A stretch of DNA of 34,822 bases from Paulinella micropora (GCA_009731375.1 BJOX01000160.1:43838-78659); one strand, 5' to 3'; numbered from the stretch's first letter, positions 21,507-32,056 are shown. The notes: generated from the sequence alone by a model not told the origin. Numbers and translations: made by a program.

Positions 21507-21870
21507 ATGATTACTGCCACTTTTCTTGACGAGGTTCTTACTAGACCGTTTCACGCTTGCCCAAAAAGATGGTTCTGCCCTTTTTGGTAGTAGTAGTAGT
21601 TTAATAGGAAAGGTGTCCCCTTTACGGAAACTATACTCCTAAAGACAAAACAGAAGCAGGACTACTGAGATGACTCATTCAAGCAAAGAAAAAGTAATCT
21701 ATATAGTCTCAAAGTCCAAAAGCCTCTAAAGCTAAACACAAGTCCCAGGAGGATCCGATGAAGAACACTCCATCTTCGAGGGTCCAAATCCCAAGCACCA
21801 CGACTCCATATAGCCCTCCACAGAACCCAAACACGCAAACCTATATAAGAGATTATGACAACCTCTAGAG
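21507..21870. other. 3' flank of the minus-strand LINE
   Basis: Contains a short TAG repeat at 21587-21601, which on the minus strand would be a (CTA)n tail just beyond the LINE coding part. No other feature recognised. Confidence 0.35.
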
Positions 21871-23608
21871 CTTATAAAATCTCTTTAATGGCAACATTGA
21901 AGTCCTTCAAAAAACCCCTCATGGCATCAATATGAAAAGAGTTTAAGGACCATGTGCCTAATAAAGATGTCCAATTGTTACTAGAAACAGAACCATCAGG
22001 AGAAAAGGTCGAGCCAAAATATTTCAGTTGTAAAGACCTTAGAATAGGCTTTGTTAAAACACAATCATTAAAGACATGTATTTCCGAATGTTCATTTGTT
22101 GTGCAAATTCCGCAGGGAATGTTCACAGGGGTACCAAAGCCTCTATGAGAAAGGCCAAACGAAGACAACCTGCTCTAGCAAGAGAGATCAGTCTTCTCCC
22201 GCCTTCATAATTACCCTTCGTTAAATAAAACTCCATGGATAAATTTTTCTTGACTGATTTATAAAAAGATAAGTTCGACATGGATAAATTTTTGACCCAC
22301 TCTTGTTGCTCATAATTATGTATGAGCATTTAAATTGTGGTTTTAGAGTTATTATTAACAAATGAAAGCATGTCATTTGTGGAAGAATCAGGCTTGATCA
22401 TTTTAAGATCATTATAACCCTCCTGACCCATTTATTGTTAGCCTTAGTTAAAGTGTTCAGTAAACTAATTCTGAACATATGGTGAAGCAAACTGTGGTAA
22501 GGGAACGAAAGCAGGGACTTTAAGAAAGAAAGTCTTTTCATATTACTCCTTCCAACTACCGACGGCTAAATCAGAGGTATGTAGGCAGTATAATAGCGGG
22601 GACAGAGGGCACCCTTGTCTCTTACCCTCTGTTGGTATCAAACCAAGGGGACATGCCTTCAGCCGTATCCACTCTATTCTGTACTCTGGCATAAAGACCT
22701 TTCAGAGCAGACAGGAAGAAGGAAGCATGGATATACCCATACTTTCTAGTTTCCTCCACAAAATGTCTCTCTCAACAGAATCAAACGCTATGAGAAAGAG
22801 TTCACCAGAAATGCCATCCTGTCCAACACTCTTATTAGGCTTTAAAGAAGACTCAGCCTCTTTGATTTCGTCAGAAAACGATGTATTATCTTATAAATTA
22901 TATTATATCAGAGTTATTTCCAATAAGGTCAGACTGCATATTGGAAGAAGGGATATAGGGGCCATCATGTTATGGTCTATTTAGTTGGGTTTGGTATTGT
23001 TTTGCAAATAACTCAGCAACCCCATTCCCCTTTACAACCAGTCCATTATCTCCTTCCAGTTGCATAGGACTACTGCTTTCCTTATTTAGAAATCTTTTGA
23101 GAATAGACCATGCCTTGTATGAGATCTTTTTTCAGTCTCTCATTCCTTGCACATTTTTCTTTTTTGTATGTCATTTTTTTTATTGTTTTTAGTTTATCTT
23201 TAATGGTTTGTCTCTCCTGCATTGAAGTTGTATTCTGCAAGGTACGCAAGAGCTTGTTTTTCCTGGCTTTCAGTAGCTTGATTTCGGAATCATGGATGAA
23301 ACCAGGGTGTCTTCTCGTTGTTTTGCTGTTGTTTTTCTTAGCTAGTGTGTCAATTATAGGGCAATAAGTTATAAAAGAAAGTAAGTAACTCATCAACAGA
23401 AGCATTCATTAGGTGAACTGGAACCGTTGGAAATGAATGAGATGTCCACTTTCCTTTTCCACTCAAATTTCAATTTTGGACCCACCTGATCAGCTGGTTG
23501 GAAGTATGTGTCTGGGATTTTAACATCAAATGTGATTAGTTTGTGATCACTGTAAGGAATCATGTACTTAGGCCATGGAATCATGTACTTAGGGCATAAA
23601 CCACACAC
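21587..23608 (-). mobile_element. Decayed LINE (APE-type non-LTR retrotransposon), minus strand
   Basis: On the minus strand 23608-23393 carries the end of an APE endonuclease domain (SDHKLITFDVKIP). A Lys-rich linker follows (23405-23082). Then come reverse transcriptase pieces: KPNKSVGQDGISGELF joined to AFDSVERDILWRKL (22860-22727), so part of the fingers/palm is deleted; and RQGCPLSPLLY (near 22600-22640). The C-terminal part has CGICTTNEHSEIHVFNDC (22110-22030), the CxxC-H-C motif of CR1/L2/Jockey-type ends. Many stops and frame changes are present. The 5' end is truncated. Confidence 0.75.
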
Positions 23609-24484
23609 AGACTTTCAAAACCTAATGGTACACAACAACCTCTACACAACAATAACAAAAGCAACAAGGCACGACATGGTCCACACAACATCCCATACAC
23701 TCATGACATGATAATCACTAACATCAATGCCAACATAGAAGCAAACATCATAAGCCCATGCATATCAGACCACCACCCCATATACGCAATAATACACACA
23801 CATACAAGAAAACCAAACACAGACAACACACCCAGACTCACCAAAAACATATACGACAAAAATAAAGACACATTCCTAGCAAACCTCAAAACACAGTTAG
23901 AATACATCACACAGGACAACACAGAAAGCAGCGACACAAACCAAAAGTTTAGAGACATACAAACAACAATAACAAAAATCATAGAACACTTCGAACGAAA
24001 ACCAAAGCAATGCAATAGAAGAAAAAGCTGGTGCAGCACCATAATAAAGAGGCAAATAAGAAAAAAGCACATACTATATAAAAAATTGAGAGATAACCCA
24101 ACAACAGAAAACAAACAAGCATACAGGACACAGAGATACAAAGTCGACAAAATAATACACAAAGCAAAAAAAGACGAAGTTATGAAGTCGCTAGAAGAAA
24201 ATAAAAACCCAAAAAACAACATAGAAAACTCAGAGAGTTAGTACCTAACAACAAACCACCGAGAGCGTCGCCAACCACAATACAATGCAACAACAAAACA
24301 TACACAGACCCCATAGAAATAGCAAACGCACTCAACGATCATTACATAACAATAGGCAAAAAAACAAGCAACAGCATACCAACAACCGAACATAAACAAC
24401 AACCAGAAGAGAAAGCGGAAGAAAACAAACAAACACATCCAAGCTTCAAACTACATAACACAACAGAAATTGTAAAACAAAACA

Positions 24485-25990
24485 CTTAAAAACATAAACA
24501 GAGATAAAGCAGAGGACATATACAAAATAAAACCAACACTTATAAAAGACATGCACGCCTTCCTCGCACCTATACTCACCAACCTCTTCAACAAAGCCAT
24601 AAATGAAAATAAATACCCAGACGCACTCAAAACAACAAAAGTAATAGAACTATACAAAGCCAGCGACACAAGCATGCCAGCCAACTACAGACCGATATCA
24701 TTACTACCTATAATAGCTAAAGTATTTGACACAATAATAAATAAACAAATAATGGATCACCTAACAAAACACAACATAATATCACATACACAATACGCAT
24801 TTCGACCTAACTCAAGCACAACCATGACAGTCCAAACCATAATAAACCAAATACAAAAACATAAAGACAAAGAAGAGCTAGCACTAGCTCTCTATGTAGA
24901 CCTCTCGAAAGCATACGATACAGTAGAGCATTCAAAGCTACTAGACAAACTTCGACGAAATTTTAATTTCAACGAAGGTACAGTCCAGTTCTTTGCATCC
25001 TACTTCTCGAACCGCATTCAAGAAGTCCACACACAATATGCCAAGTCTCACAAACGCACCATCACACATGGCATCCCGCAAGGCAGCACACTCTCCACCA
25101 CCTTCTTCCTACTCTACATAAATGACATAATCAATATTATACAACAAGGGACAGTATACACATATGCAGACGACACCACACTCATAATAACAGCTAAAAA
25201 TCCTAAAAATCTACAAGAAAAAACACAAACAGAAATAACGAAATTAATAAACTACTTCCACTCTAATAACCTAGTACCCAACCCAACAAAAACAACATAC
25301 ACAATTTTCCATAAAACAAAACAAAATATCACAATAACAATAAACAACCATACCCTCGAGCAATGCCAACACGCAAAACTCCTAGGCATAACACTACAAC
25401 ATAACCTTAAATATGACCAACATATTAACAACATAATCCGTAAACTCCAACCCACAATCAACTCATTACTATATGCTAAAAAATATCTAAACATAAAACA
25501 AATGAAACAACTATACTATACACACATATATCCACACCTTATACAAAACATCTCCATCTGGGGGACGCATGACAACAAAAAGAAATATATACAACCACTC
25601 ATAAAAATACATAAAAAAATAATCAGAGTAATTGCAAAAACACATTACCGCGCACATACAAAACCAATCCTAAACCAACTCGAACTGCTTGACATCACCC
25701 ACCTATACACCCTCCGTGTATGCATAGAAAATCACCCATTCATTTACCCTAAAAAACATCTCAACAGACCACTCCACAACAACACCTTTACACCAATCAA
25801 TATCATACACTCATACAAAACCCGACACTCAACAAAAGGCAGCCTCTTTGTTGACCATGAAGACCCATACCTCACCAAGATCTTTGCAGATCAATGGAAG
25901 TCAATCCCAAAACATATAACAGATGAAACAAAAATCAAACCATTCAAGAAAGCACTAACTGCATATCTACTAAAACACCAACAAACATCA
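24485..25990 (+). CDS. LINE reverse transcriptase (partial ORF2)
   Basis: Copies element RNA at nicked target DNA (target-primed reverse transcription). Motifs in order are ANYRPISLLPIIAKVF (fingers), HTQYAFRPNSST, ALYVDLSKAYDTVEHSKLL (motif A), GIPQGSTLSTTFFLLYIND (motif B) and YTYADDTTLI (catalytic YADD). The thumb, a WGTHD-KKK-IQPL region and a C-terminal Y-TRHS block follow, as in CR1/L2/Jockey-like elements. The RT core is uninterrupted, so this insertion may be fairly young. The upstream endonuclease is truncated and frameshifted, and the C-terminus enters a gap (25991-26000). Confidence 0.85.
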
Positions 25991-26000
25991 NNNNNNNNNN
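25991..26000. other. Assembly gap before poly-A
   Basis: Ten N between the LINE C-terminus and its poly-A tail. Confidence 0.9.
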
Positions 26001-26043
<43 letters not shown>

Positions 26044-26149
26044 TAGGGGGGGGAGGGGAGAGGAGAAGAACACTAGGCTTGCTCCTTTGTCTACTACCTG
26101 AAGAAGAACTATCCGAATCAATCGACGTATATGGTCAACCACGCCCACT

Positions 26150-26510
26150 CCCAACTTCCCCCCCCCCCCCTCTCTCTCTTTTACTCTTTTCTGTGAAAAA
26201 AGAAAAGAGAGGGGGGGCCGCCCCACATACGGCTACACCTTTACAATTACATAACCATAACATAGCATAATAATATATATCACCGCGCAACATATCTAAG
26301 CAAAAAATATTAATTTTAATAACTATAATACAATATCAACAACTTCCACCCCTCCCACCCCTTTTCTTCTTTTATTCTTTTTCTAGAAAAAAGAAAAGAG
26401 AGGGGGGGGGGGGCGCCACACATGACTACACCTTTACAATTACATATCCACATAGCATAATAATATAAGCAAAAATATAAATTTTAATAACTATAATATA
26501 ATATTAATAC
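26150..26510. repeat. Tandem duplication, 193-bp period, each unit with a poly-C/poly-G hairpin
   Basis: Each unit has a pyrimidine arm (CCCC...CTCTTTT), then its complement AAAAGAAAAGAGAGGGGGG, then CTACACCTTTACAATTACATA (26233 and 26426). CATAGCATAATAATAT and an AATTTTAATAACTATAATA tail follow. Both units lie right behind the LINE poly-A. Confidence 0.75.
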
Positions 26511-27003
26511 TGAGCCGCTGAATACTAATTTAATATTTAATATCTTCCTTAATACGCTCAACTGAATAACTAGGTTCCCAGTAGTATAGGGTGCCACTTG
26601 GGCACAGGGTTTCAGTGCAGTTTCATCACAGAAACCACACTAAGAGCCGTTATTGTGTTTTGAGGCTACCTATTCTCTCTAAGTTCAAAACAACAATTTC
26701 ATTAAAATCTCTCTTATTATAAATTTCGTTCTATTTTTCTTCGTGGATTAGACTTTCAGTCATTATCAAATTCTGCGCCACTGCACCAACGCACTAGCGC
26801 GCTGGAGTCGTGGCGACGAGGATTTTTTCACCAGAAATTCCGTCAGTCAAAAATAAAACATTGTGAGAAGTGTTTTTCCACTAAAGGCCGTTATCCATTA
26901 TTTCCTCTACCTATTTATAACTAATATAGACAAACAAAAGAAAGAAAAACGGCTACCTTTAAATAATTATTATTTAAAGAAATAAAATAAAGACACTTAT
27001 AGA
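26511..27003. other. Upstream region of the viral replication cassette
   Basis: No gene. Includes a near-perfect palindrome TTTAAATAAT-T-ATTATTTAAA at 26958-26978, 26 bp before the first viral start codon, in an AT-rich leader. The left edge of the viral sequence is somewhere in this interval but cannot be placed exactly. Confidence 0.4.
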
Positions 27004-27507
27004 ATGACAAACGAAGACACTCAGAGATTTAGAATGTCCAGAGGTTGTGTTATGGTAAAGAATAACGAAAAGAGACCAATGGTAAAAGTTCAATGGAGAG
27101 AAGGAGGAAAGGTTATGTGTAAGAGTTTCTGCATCGGAAAGAAAAAATCAAAAGAGCAAGCATTGGAAGAAGCAAAGAAATATCACGAGGAAAATATAAT
27201 ACCTAAATACGAGGAATGGAAAATTAATTACGATAAAGAAACAAGAATAATCAAAAAAGAAAAGAAAAAAATTTGGAAGCATAAAGATTTTAAGTGTGGA
27301 TGTGGTGCTGAAATACATAATGGAAACAAAACGCGACATATGAAGTCTCAGAAACATATTTCAGCAGAAAAAGAAAAACCTCCAGTTCCTCCAAGGCCAA
27401 GCAAAGAGTATATGGATAGAATAAAGAAAGATGACGATGATAGATGTAATATGTGCGGATACATGGAACATAACTGCCACTGCGGTTGCGGGTATGGTAA
27501 GTATTGA
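27004..27507 (+). CDS. Small viral zinc-finger protein with AP2-like N-terminus
   Basis: 167 residues. Residues 10-55 (VKVQWREGGKVMCKSFCIGK, then a Lys/Glu-rich helix with EQALEEAKKYHEE) resemble an AP2/integrase-type DNA-binding beta-sheet plus helix. Residues 95-120 hold CGCG...H-MKSQKH, a C2H2 finger of the kind common in algal and giant-virus proteins. A Cys-rich tail (CNMCGY...CHCGCG) could bind a second metal. It is likely a DNA-binding regulator or replication accessory, by inference. It is intact and lies 165 nt upstream of the polymerase on the same strand. Confidence 0.6.
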   Translation: MTNEDTQRFRMSRGCVMVKNNEKRPMVKVQWREGGKVMCKSFCIGKKKSKEQALEEAKKYHEENIIPKYEEWKINYDKETRIIKKEKKKIWKHKDFKCGCGAEIHNGNKTRHMKSQKHISAEKEKPPVPPRPSKEYMDRIKKDDDDRCNMCGYMEHNCHCGCGYGKY

Positions 27508-27518
27508 TAATCAAAAAG

Positions 27519-27580
27519 GTTTCTCTGCGGAAACCACTGAATTTCCATTTAAAGACAAGGAGGGTCCTTATATATAGGGG
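27519..27580 (+). promoter_or_regulatory. Hairpin and TATA-like box before the polymerase
   Basis: GGTTTC-tctgcg-GAAACC (27519-27536) forms a small hairpin just behind the stop of the zinc-finger gene. TTATATATAGGGG (27568-27580) follows, about 90 nt before the polymerase ATG. They could be the 3' end of one transcript and the promoter of the next; inference only. Confidence 0.35.
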
Positions 27581-27672
27581 CACACACGAGGCCACGAGGG
27601 GACGACCGATTGAGGCAGACAAATATTTTAATTTTATAAAATTATATTTTCCTTGATATACTATTATCAAAC

Positions 27673-30600
27673 ATGGAGACACACACGTATAACGGCAAGG
27701 TCTACAGGTTGGATAGATTAAGGGAATATAAGATAAATTACGAAATCAAGTCTGTCAGGGGTCGGGATGTGCTATATATCAAACCGAAGGTAAGGGGGTA
27801 TAAAATTGATACACCGACAGCCCAAAACTACTTGAACCAAGTAAGAGGTGCGGTGTATTTCGAACACCATGCTATACCAATAGCACCACCTTTACCTACG
27901 ATTGAAGAGAAAAAAGAGATGAAAGAAAATTACAGAGACTTGTTGCGGTATGGTAATTATGATATCATAAGGGACGACAGCAAGGAACACGAACTAGGAA
28001 TAAATGAAAGCCGATATGCGGTAAGGATTAACGGCAACTTCCGATCATTTACGATGCGCGATGTAATAAGATTTATTGAGATTGTGTTGAACGACTTTGT
28101 AAAACGACAAGCACCCGAAGATAAGGTTAGCCTAGGTATTGAGTTTGTTGATTACTATGGAAAAGTATCAACAGGCTTGCACAAAGTTAATCAAATCTCG
28201 GTTGAAAAAGTTTTAGAAAGATTGTCAGCAATATTTCAAAGCAACGAAAGTCTTTACATGGATGAGAACGGAATAAACTTTGATAAATTAAAATTTGTAT
28301 TGAAATCTGTTAAAATGCCGACGGGCGGAACAAGGCTACAGGTTTTGAACAAATTGGATATATACAGAAAGAAAGGAGTAATCTGTATTACAAACAGCGA
28401 TAACTTATGTTTAGCACGAGCAATCGTTGTAGTCAAAGCAAAAATTGAAAAACATCCAAAATTCAAGACAATACTAATGGGAAAAAGAAAGATACAGCAG
28501 GAAATGGCAGAGACTTTACACGATGAAGCGAAAGTCATTAAGGATGTGTGTGGAATACCAGAAATTAATACATTTGCTAATCACATTAAATACAATCTGG
28601 TTATTGTTGAATTTCCTGACAAAATCATTTATAAAACAGAACTACTTGATGCGAACGGAGAACGGCTGACTAACCTTTACATTCTAAAGACTGAAGGACA
28701 TTACGATGCCATAACTAACATGAAGTCTATGATAGGAAAAAAGAATTTCTGTGAGTTATGTCTAAGAGGGTATATGGAAAGACATGCCTGTGAAGCAAAA
28801 TGTAGTATCTGTGAAACCAACGGATGTAAGGGAATAAATGACAAGAGCCAGTGGAAAGAATGTGAGAAGTGTAATAGAAAGTTTCCAAACACTGAATGCT
28901 TTAATAATCACAGGACGACAAACTGCGATGTTAAAGCGAAATGTAAATCGTGCGGTCTTAATTACAGAAAGAAGGATGAGCACAAATGCGGATATGCGAA
29001 ATGCCGAAATTGCAAACTAGTGAAACCGCTTGAACACCAATGTGAAATAGTCCAAAAAGAAATCTTACCGCCGTCAGAGCAATACATATTCTTTGACTTT
29101 GAAGCGACACAGGACACAGGCGAGCACATTGTTAATCATGCGGAAAGCCAGTATTACGATGCGAAGGAACCGCCTATTATACATAAGAACATTCAAGATT
29201 TCTGTAATTGGGCTTTTGACACTAAACACAGCGGATTTACATTTATTGCGCACAATGCCCGCGGTTATGATTGTCAGTTTATTCTTAAGTGGTTGGTTGA
29301 TAATGGACAAACTCCATTTGTAATCTATGAAGGTGGTAAGATTATGATGATGACACTTAAGAAGTATCGGTTTATAGACAGCCTAAGTTTTCTTACGATG
29401 CCATTGTCAGACTTTCCAAAGACATTCGGACTTACGGAACTTAAGAAAGGTTTCTTCCCGCACTTCTTCAATACGGCAAAAAATAGAAACTATGTTGGTG
29501 TAATGCCACATAAGAAACATTATGGCTACGACACGATGCGAGGAGATAAACGAAAAGAATTTCTTGAATGGTATGACGAACAAGTGAAAACACATAACAG
29601 GTTTGATATGGCGAAGGAAATCGATGAGTATTGTCATTCAGATGTTGATATACTGAGAAAGGGTTGTATAGATTTTAGAAACCAGTTTCTAGAGTTTGGT
29701 ATTGACCCTTTTCAATATACAACTATTGCGAGTTGTGTTATGGCTTTGTATCGTGCTAAGTTTATGCCAGAGAATTCAATTGCGATATTGAAAGCGGAAA
29801 AGCAAAACAGGATGACTTCTAGGGCTTGTGTAGAATGGTTAGCATACAGAAGCAGGTTAGATAAAACTGATATTAAACACGCATTCAACGGAGGTGAAAA
29901 AATGTTTCAACTCGGGCAATCTCGTGTGTATGTAGATGGATGGGATGAGAAAAACAAAACCGCTTATGAGTTTTACGGGTGTCATTGGCACGGATGTGAT
30001 AAGTGTTGGAATAGCAATGCTTTGAATGTGAAGAAGAATAAGACAATGGGCGAACTATACAAGGAAACAATGAGAAGAGAAAAACAACTTAACGAACAAG
30101 CAAAAGTAATAAGTGTCTGGGAGTGCGAATGGAGCCTGATGAAAACCAGTGAAAGACTGGCAGAGGATGCAAACGAACGAATTACTGAACAAGAAGGACT
30201 AAACCCACGAGAGGCAATGTTTGGAGGTAGAGTGAATGCTTTGAAATTATATTGGAAATCACGACATGATAATGAGTATGCGAAATATATTGACATATGC
30301 TCACTTTATCCGACCTTCATGTATCACGACCCTTTTCCACGCGGGCACCATATAATTATTAGACCAAGCAATCAGGAGGAAAGAAACGAGATGAAAAATA
30401 AAATTATAAACAGAGAATATTTTGGAGGGGCTAAGGTTAAGATGCTACCGCCGAGAGACTTACTACACCCAGTCTTACCGAAGGCGGACAGAGGTAAGAT
30501 GATGTATTACTTATGCGATAAGTGCGGAATGACCGAGCAACATGGAGAATGTAAGCACACAGATAAAGAACGAGCAATAACTGGCACATGGGCAACTCCA

Positions 30601-31674
30601 GAAATTTACAAGGCCTTAGACAAAGGGTATAAGTTGATAAAAGTATATGAAGTATGGCACTGGAAAGAACAAAGCAGTAGCCTATTCAAAGAATACATAA
30701 AGACATTCTTGAAAGTAAAACAAGAGTCCAGCGGATACCCCGCGGGATGTAATACGGAAGCAGAAAAACAAAATTACATAAACAGCATGGAAGTTAAAAT
30801 GGGTGTAAAGATGGATGAAAGCAAAATATTTAAAAACGAAGGACGGCGAGCAGTTGCTAAGTTGTGCTTGAACTCTTTATGGGGCAAGTTTGGACAGAAA
30901 CAAAATAAAACACAGAACAAAATGATAAAGGATAAAGATACATTATACAAACTATTGAATGATAAATCAGTAGATAATATAAATATTAACATTATTAACG
31001 ACAAAATTGTAGAAGCCAGTTATGACTTAAAACAGGATGCGGTGTGCGACCCGATTAAAACAAATATTGTAGTTGCTTTATTTACTACATGCCACGCGAG
31101 AATGAGACTTTACAACATGATGGACAGATTAGGTAATAGGATATTGTATCATGACACAGACAGCGTAATATATACGACTAACAAAGAAATTAATCAGGCA
31201 AATGTAGAGACAGGCGATTTACTGGGAGATTGGACTGATGAATTAAAAGGAGCGAAAATAAAATCCTTTGTTGGAGGCGGACCGAAATGTTATGGATACT
31301 TATTAGATAATGGTAAAGCAAGTATGAAAGTAAAAGGATTTAGTATGAACTATGAAACGAAAAAAGCATTGAATTTACCGAATATGTTAAGTGTAATAAG
31401 TTGTGGGCTAGGTATTACGAACACTGAATTGTTTGAGAATGGTAAAAATGAACTTGCTGAATTGTTGGAGACTGATGAAGAATTACGGATTGCTAAGCGA
31501 ATTGAGAAGTCTGGAAAAGTAGTTATAATAGAAAATAACAAAATAACTCGAGACAAACAAAAGAAAAAAATAACAAGCGAATACTTAGAAAAGATATTTA
31601 GTTTTACATATACGAAAAGACAAGTTATCGGAATTGTAGAGAATGCTATTGAAACTAGACCTTTTGGATATTAA
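27673..31674 (+). CDS. polB: Protein-primed family B DNA polymerase
   Basis: 1333 residues, uninterrupted. It replicates linear DNA from a protein primer in Polintons, adintoviruses, bidnaviruses and relatives. Domains in order: a large N-terminal region with ITNSDNLCLARAIVV (about 240), a block conserved in Polinton/adintovirus polymerases; and a Cys/His cluster of several CxxC pairs (359-456). The 3'-5' exonuclease has FFDFEAT (about 474), FIAHNARGYD (about 525) and YCHSDVDILRKGC (about 652). An inserted block YEFYGCHWHGCDKCW (about 765) is also typical of Polinton-type enzymes. Polymerase motif A is YIDICSLYPTFM (about 871), motif B KLCLNSLWGKFGQ (about 1063) and motif C YHDTDSVIY (about 1159). 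A KVKGF box sits near 1217. All catalytic Asp/Glu are present, so it is probably functional or recently so. Confidence 0.93.
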   Translation: METHTYNGKVYRLDRLREYKINYEIKSVRGRDVLYIKPKVRGYKIDTPTAQNYLNQVRGAVYFEHHAIPIAPPLPTIEEKKEMKENYRDLLRYGNYDIIRDDSKEHELGINESRYAVRINGNFRSFTMRDVIRFIEIVLNDFVKRQAPEDKVSLGIEFVDYYGKVSTGLHKVNQISVEKVLERLSAIFQSNESLYMDENGINFDKLKFVLKSVKMPTGGTRLQVLNKLDIYRKKGVICITNSDNLCLARAIVVVKAKIEKHPKFKTILMGKRKIQQEMAETLHDEAKVIKDVCGIPEINTFANHIKYNLVIVEFPDKIIYKTELLDANGERLTNLYILKTEGHYDAITNMKSMIGKKNFCELCLRGYMERHACEAKCSICETNGCKGINDKSQWKECEKCNRKFPNTECFNNHRTTNCDVKAKCKSCGLNYRKKDEHKCGYAKCRNCKLVKPLEHQCEIVQKEILPPSEQYIFFDFEATQDTGEHIVNHAESQYYDAKEPPIIHKNIQDFCNWAFDTKHSGFTFIAHNARGYDCQFILKWLVDNGQTPFVIYEGGKIMMMTLKKYRFIDSLSFLTMPLSDFPKTFGLTELKKGFFPHFFNTAKNRNYVGVMPHKKHYGYDTMRGDKRKEFLEWYDEQVKTHNRFDMAKEIDEYCHSDVDILRKGCIDFRNQFLEFGIDPFQYTTIASCVMALYRAKFMPENSIAILKAEKQNRMTSRACVEWLAYRSRLDKTDIKHAFNGGEKMFQLGQSRVYVDGWDEKNKTAYEFYGCHWHGCDKCWNSNALNVKKNKTMGELYKETMRREKQLNEQAKVISVWECEWSLMKTSERLAEDANERITEQEGLNPREAMFGGRVNALKLYWKSRHDNEYAKYIDICSLYPTFMYHDPFPRGHHIIIRPSNQEERNEMKNKIINREYFGGAKVKMLPPRDLLHPVLPKADRGKMMYYLCDKCGMTEQHGECKHTDKERAITGTWATPEIYKALDKGYKLIKVYEVWHWKEQSSSLFKEYIKTFLKVKQESSGYPAGCNTEAEKQNYINSMEVKMGVKMDESKIFKNEGRRAVAKLCLNSLWGKFGQKQNKTQNKMIKDKDTLYKLLNDKSVDNININIINDKIVEASYDLKQDAVCDPIKTNIVVALFTTCHARMRLYNMMDRLGNRILYHDTDSVIYTTNKEINQANVETGDLLGDWTDELKGAKIKSFVGGGPKCYGYLLDNGKASMKVKGFSMNYETKKALNLPNMLSVISCGLGITNTELFENGKNELAELLETDEELRIAKRIEKSGKVVIIENNKITRDKQKKKITSEYLEKIFSFTYTKRQVIGIVENAIETRPFGY

Positions 31675-31711
31675 AAAAAAATAAAGATGATAATTAATTA
31701 ATTTTTTTTCC

Positions 31712-31739
31712 ATAAAATTTTTTACCACTCTATATAGAC
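31712..31739 (+). promoter_or_regulatory. Conserved TATA-like block before GKYKG-1, right arm
   Basis: Counterpart of the left-arm block, nearly identical, including CCACTCTATATAGA directly before the start codon at 31742. It lies between the polymerase stop and GKYKG-1, suggesting GKYKG-1 has its own promoter. Confidence 0.5.
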
Positions 31740-31741
31740 AG

Positions 31742-32029
31742 ATGACCACCCTCACCAGACTATGCGAAAAATTTGAAAAACTTTCAATTGAGAAGAAGAA
31801 GGAATTCTTTTCAGTAAGAGATGTGCAACAGATAATTGATGAAGAAATTAAGGCGATTGAAAAAAATAGAGAAGGAAAGCCAAAGGATACTTTTCCATTT
31901 GGTAAATATAAAGGTAAGAAAATTCAAGATGTTGCAACTATTGATAAGCCATACCTTGAATGGGTTATGAAACAGCCGTGGTTTGAAAAATTTACAGACA
32001 TTAAAAGTGAAGTAAAAAAAAAATTATAA
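31742..32029 (+). CDS. GKYKG-domain protein 1, right arm
   Basis: 95 residues: a charged helical N-terminus, then FPFGKYKGKKIQDVA, IDKPYLEWV and QPWF at residues 52-85. It resembles the ExoX-like C-terminal/DUF3820 domain. It follows polB by 67 nt on the same strand and precedes the paralogous GKYKG-2 by 27 nt, so the three may be co-expressed late in the replication cassette. The product is unknown; a nuclease-associated or DNA-binding role is inference. Confidence 0.75.
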   Translation: MTTLTRLCEKFEKLSIEKKKEFFSVRDVQQIIDEEIKAIEKNREGKPKDTFPFGKYKGKKIQDVATIDKPYLEWVMKQPWFEKFTDIKSEVKKKL

Positions 32030-32056
32030 TAAAAATTAATATTTATATTATATAAG

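Larger units (their letters stand above)
23600..26040 (+). mobile_element. 5'-truncated LINE, plus strand, with poly-A tail
   Basis: Begins within an APE endonuclease (ISDHHPIYAII at about 23757-23790; the frame slips near 23700). A connector follows, with frame changes near 24236 and 24480. A long open reverse transcriptase runs from about 24485 into a 10-N gap and a poly-A run at 26001-26040. Coding DNA on this strand is strikingly poor in G. It is unrelated in sequence style to the minus-strand LINE it abuts. Confidence 0.85.

Noticed and set aside
23708-24222. Hydrophobic minus-strand frame resembling a membrane protein
   Set aside because: It is the antisense of the A/C-rich LINE, whose complement naturally encodes Phe/Leu/Val/Cys-rich sequence.
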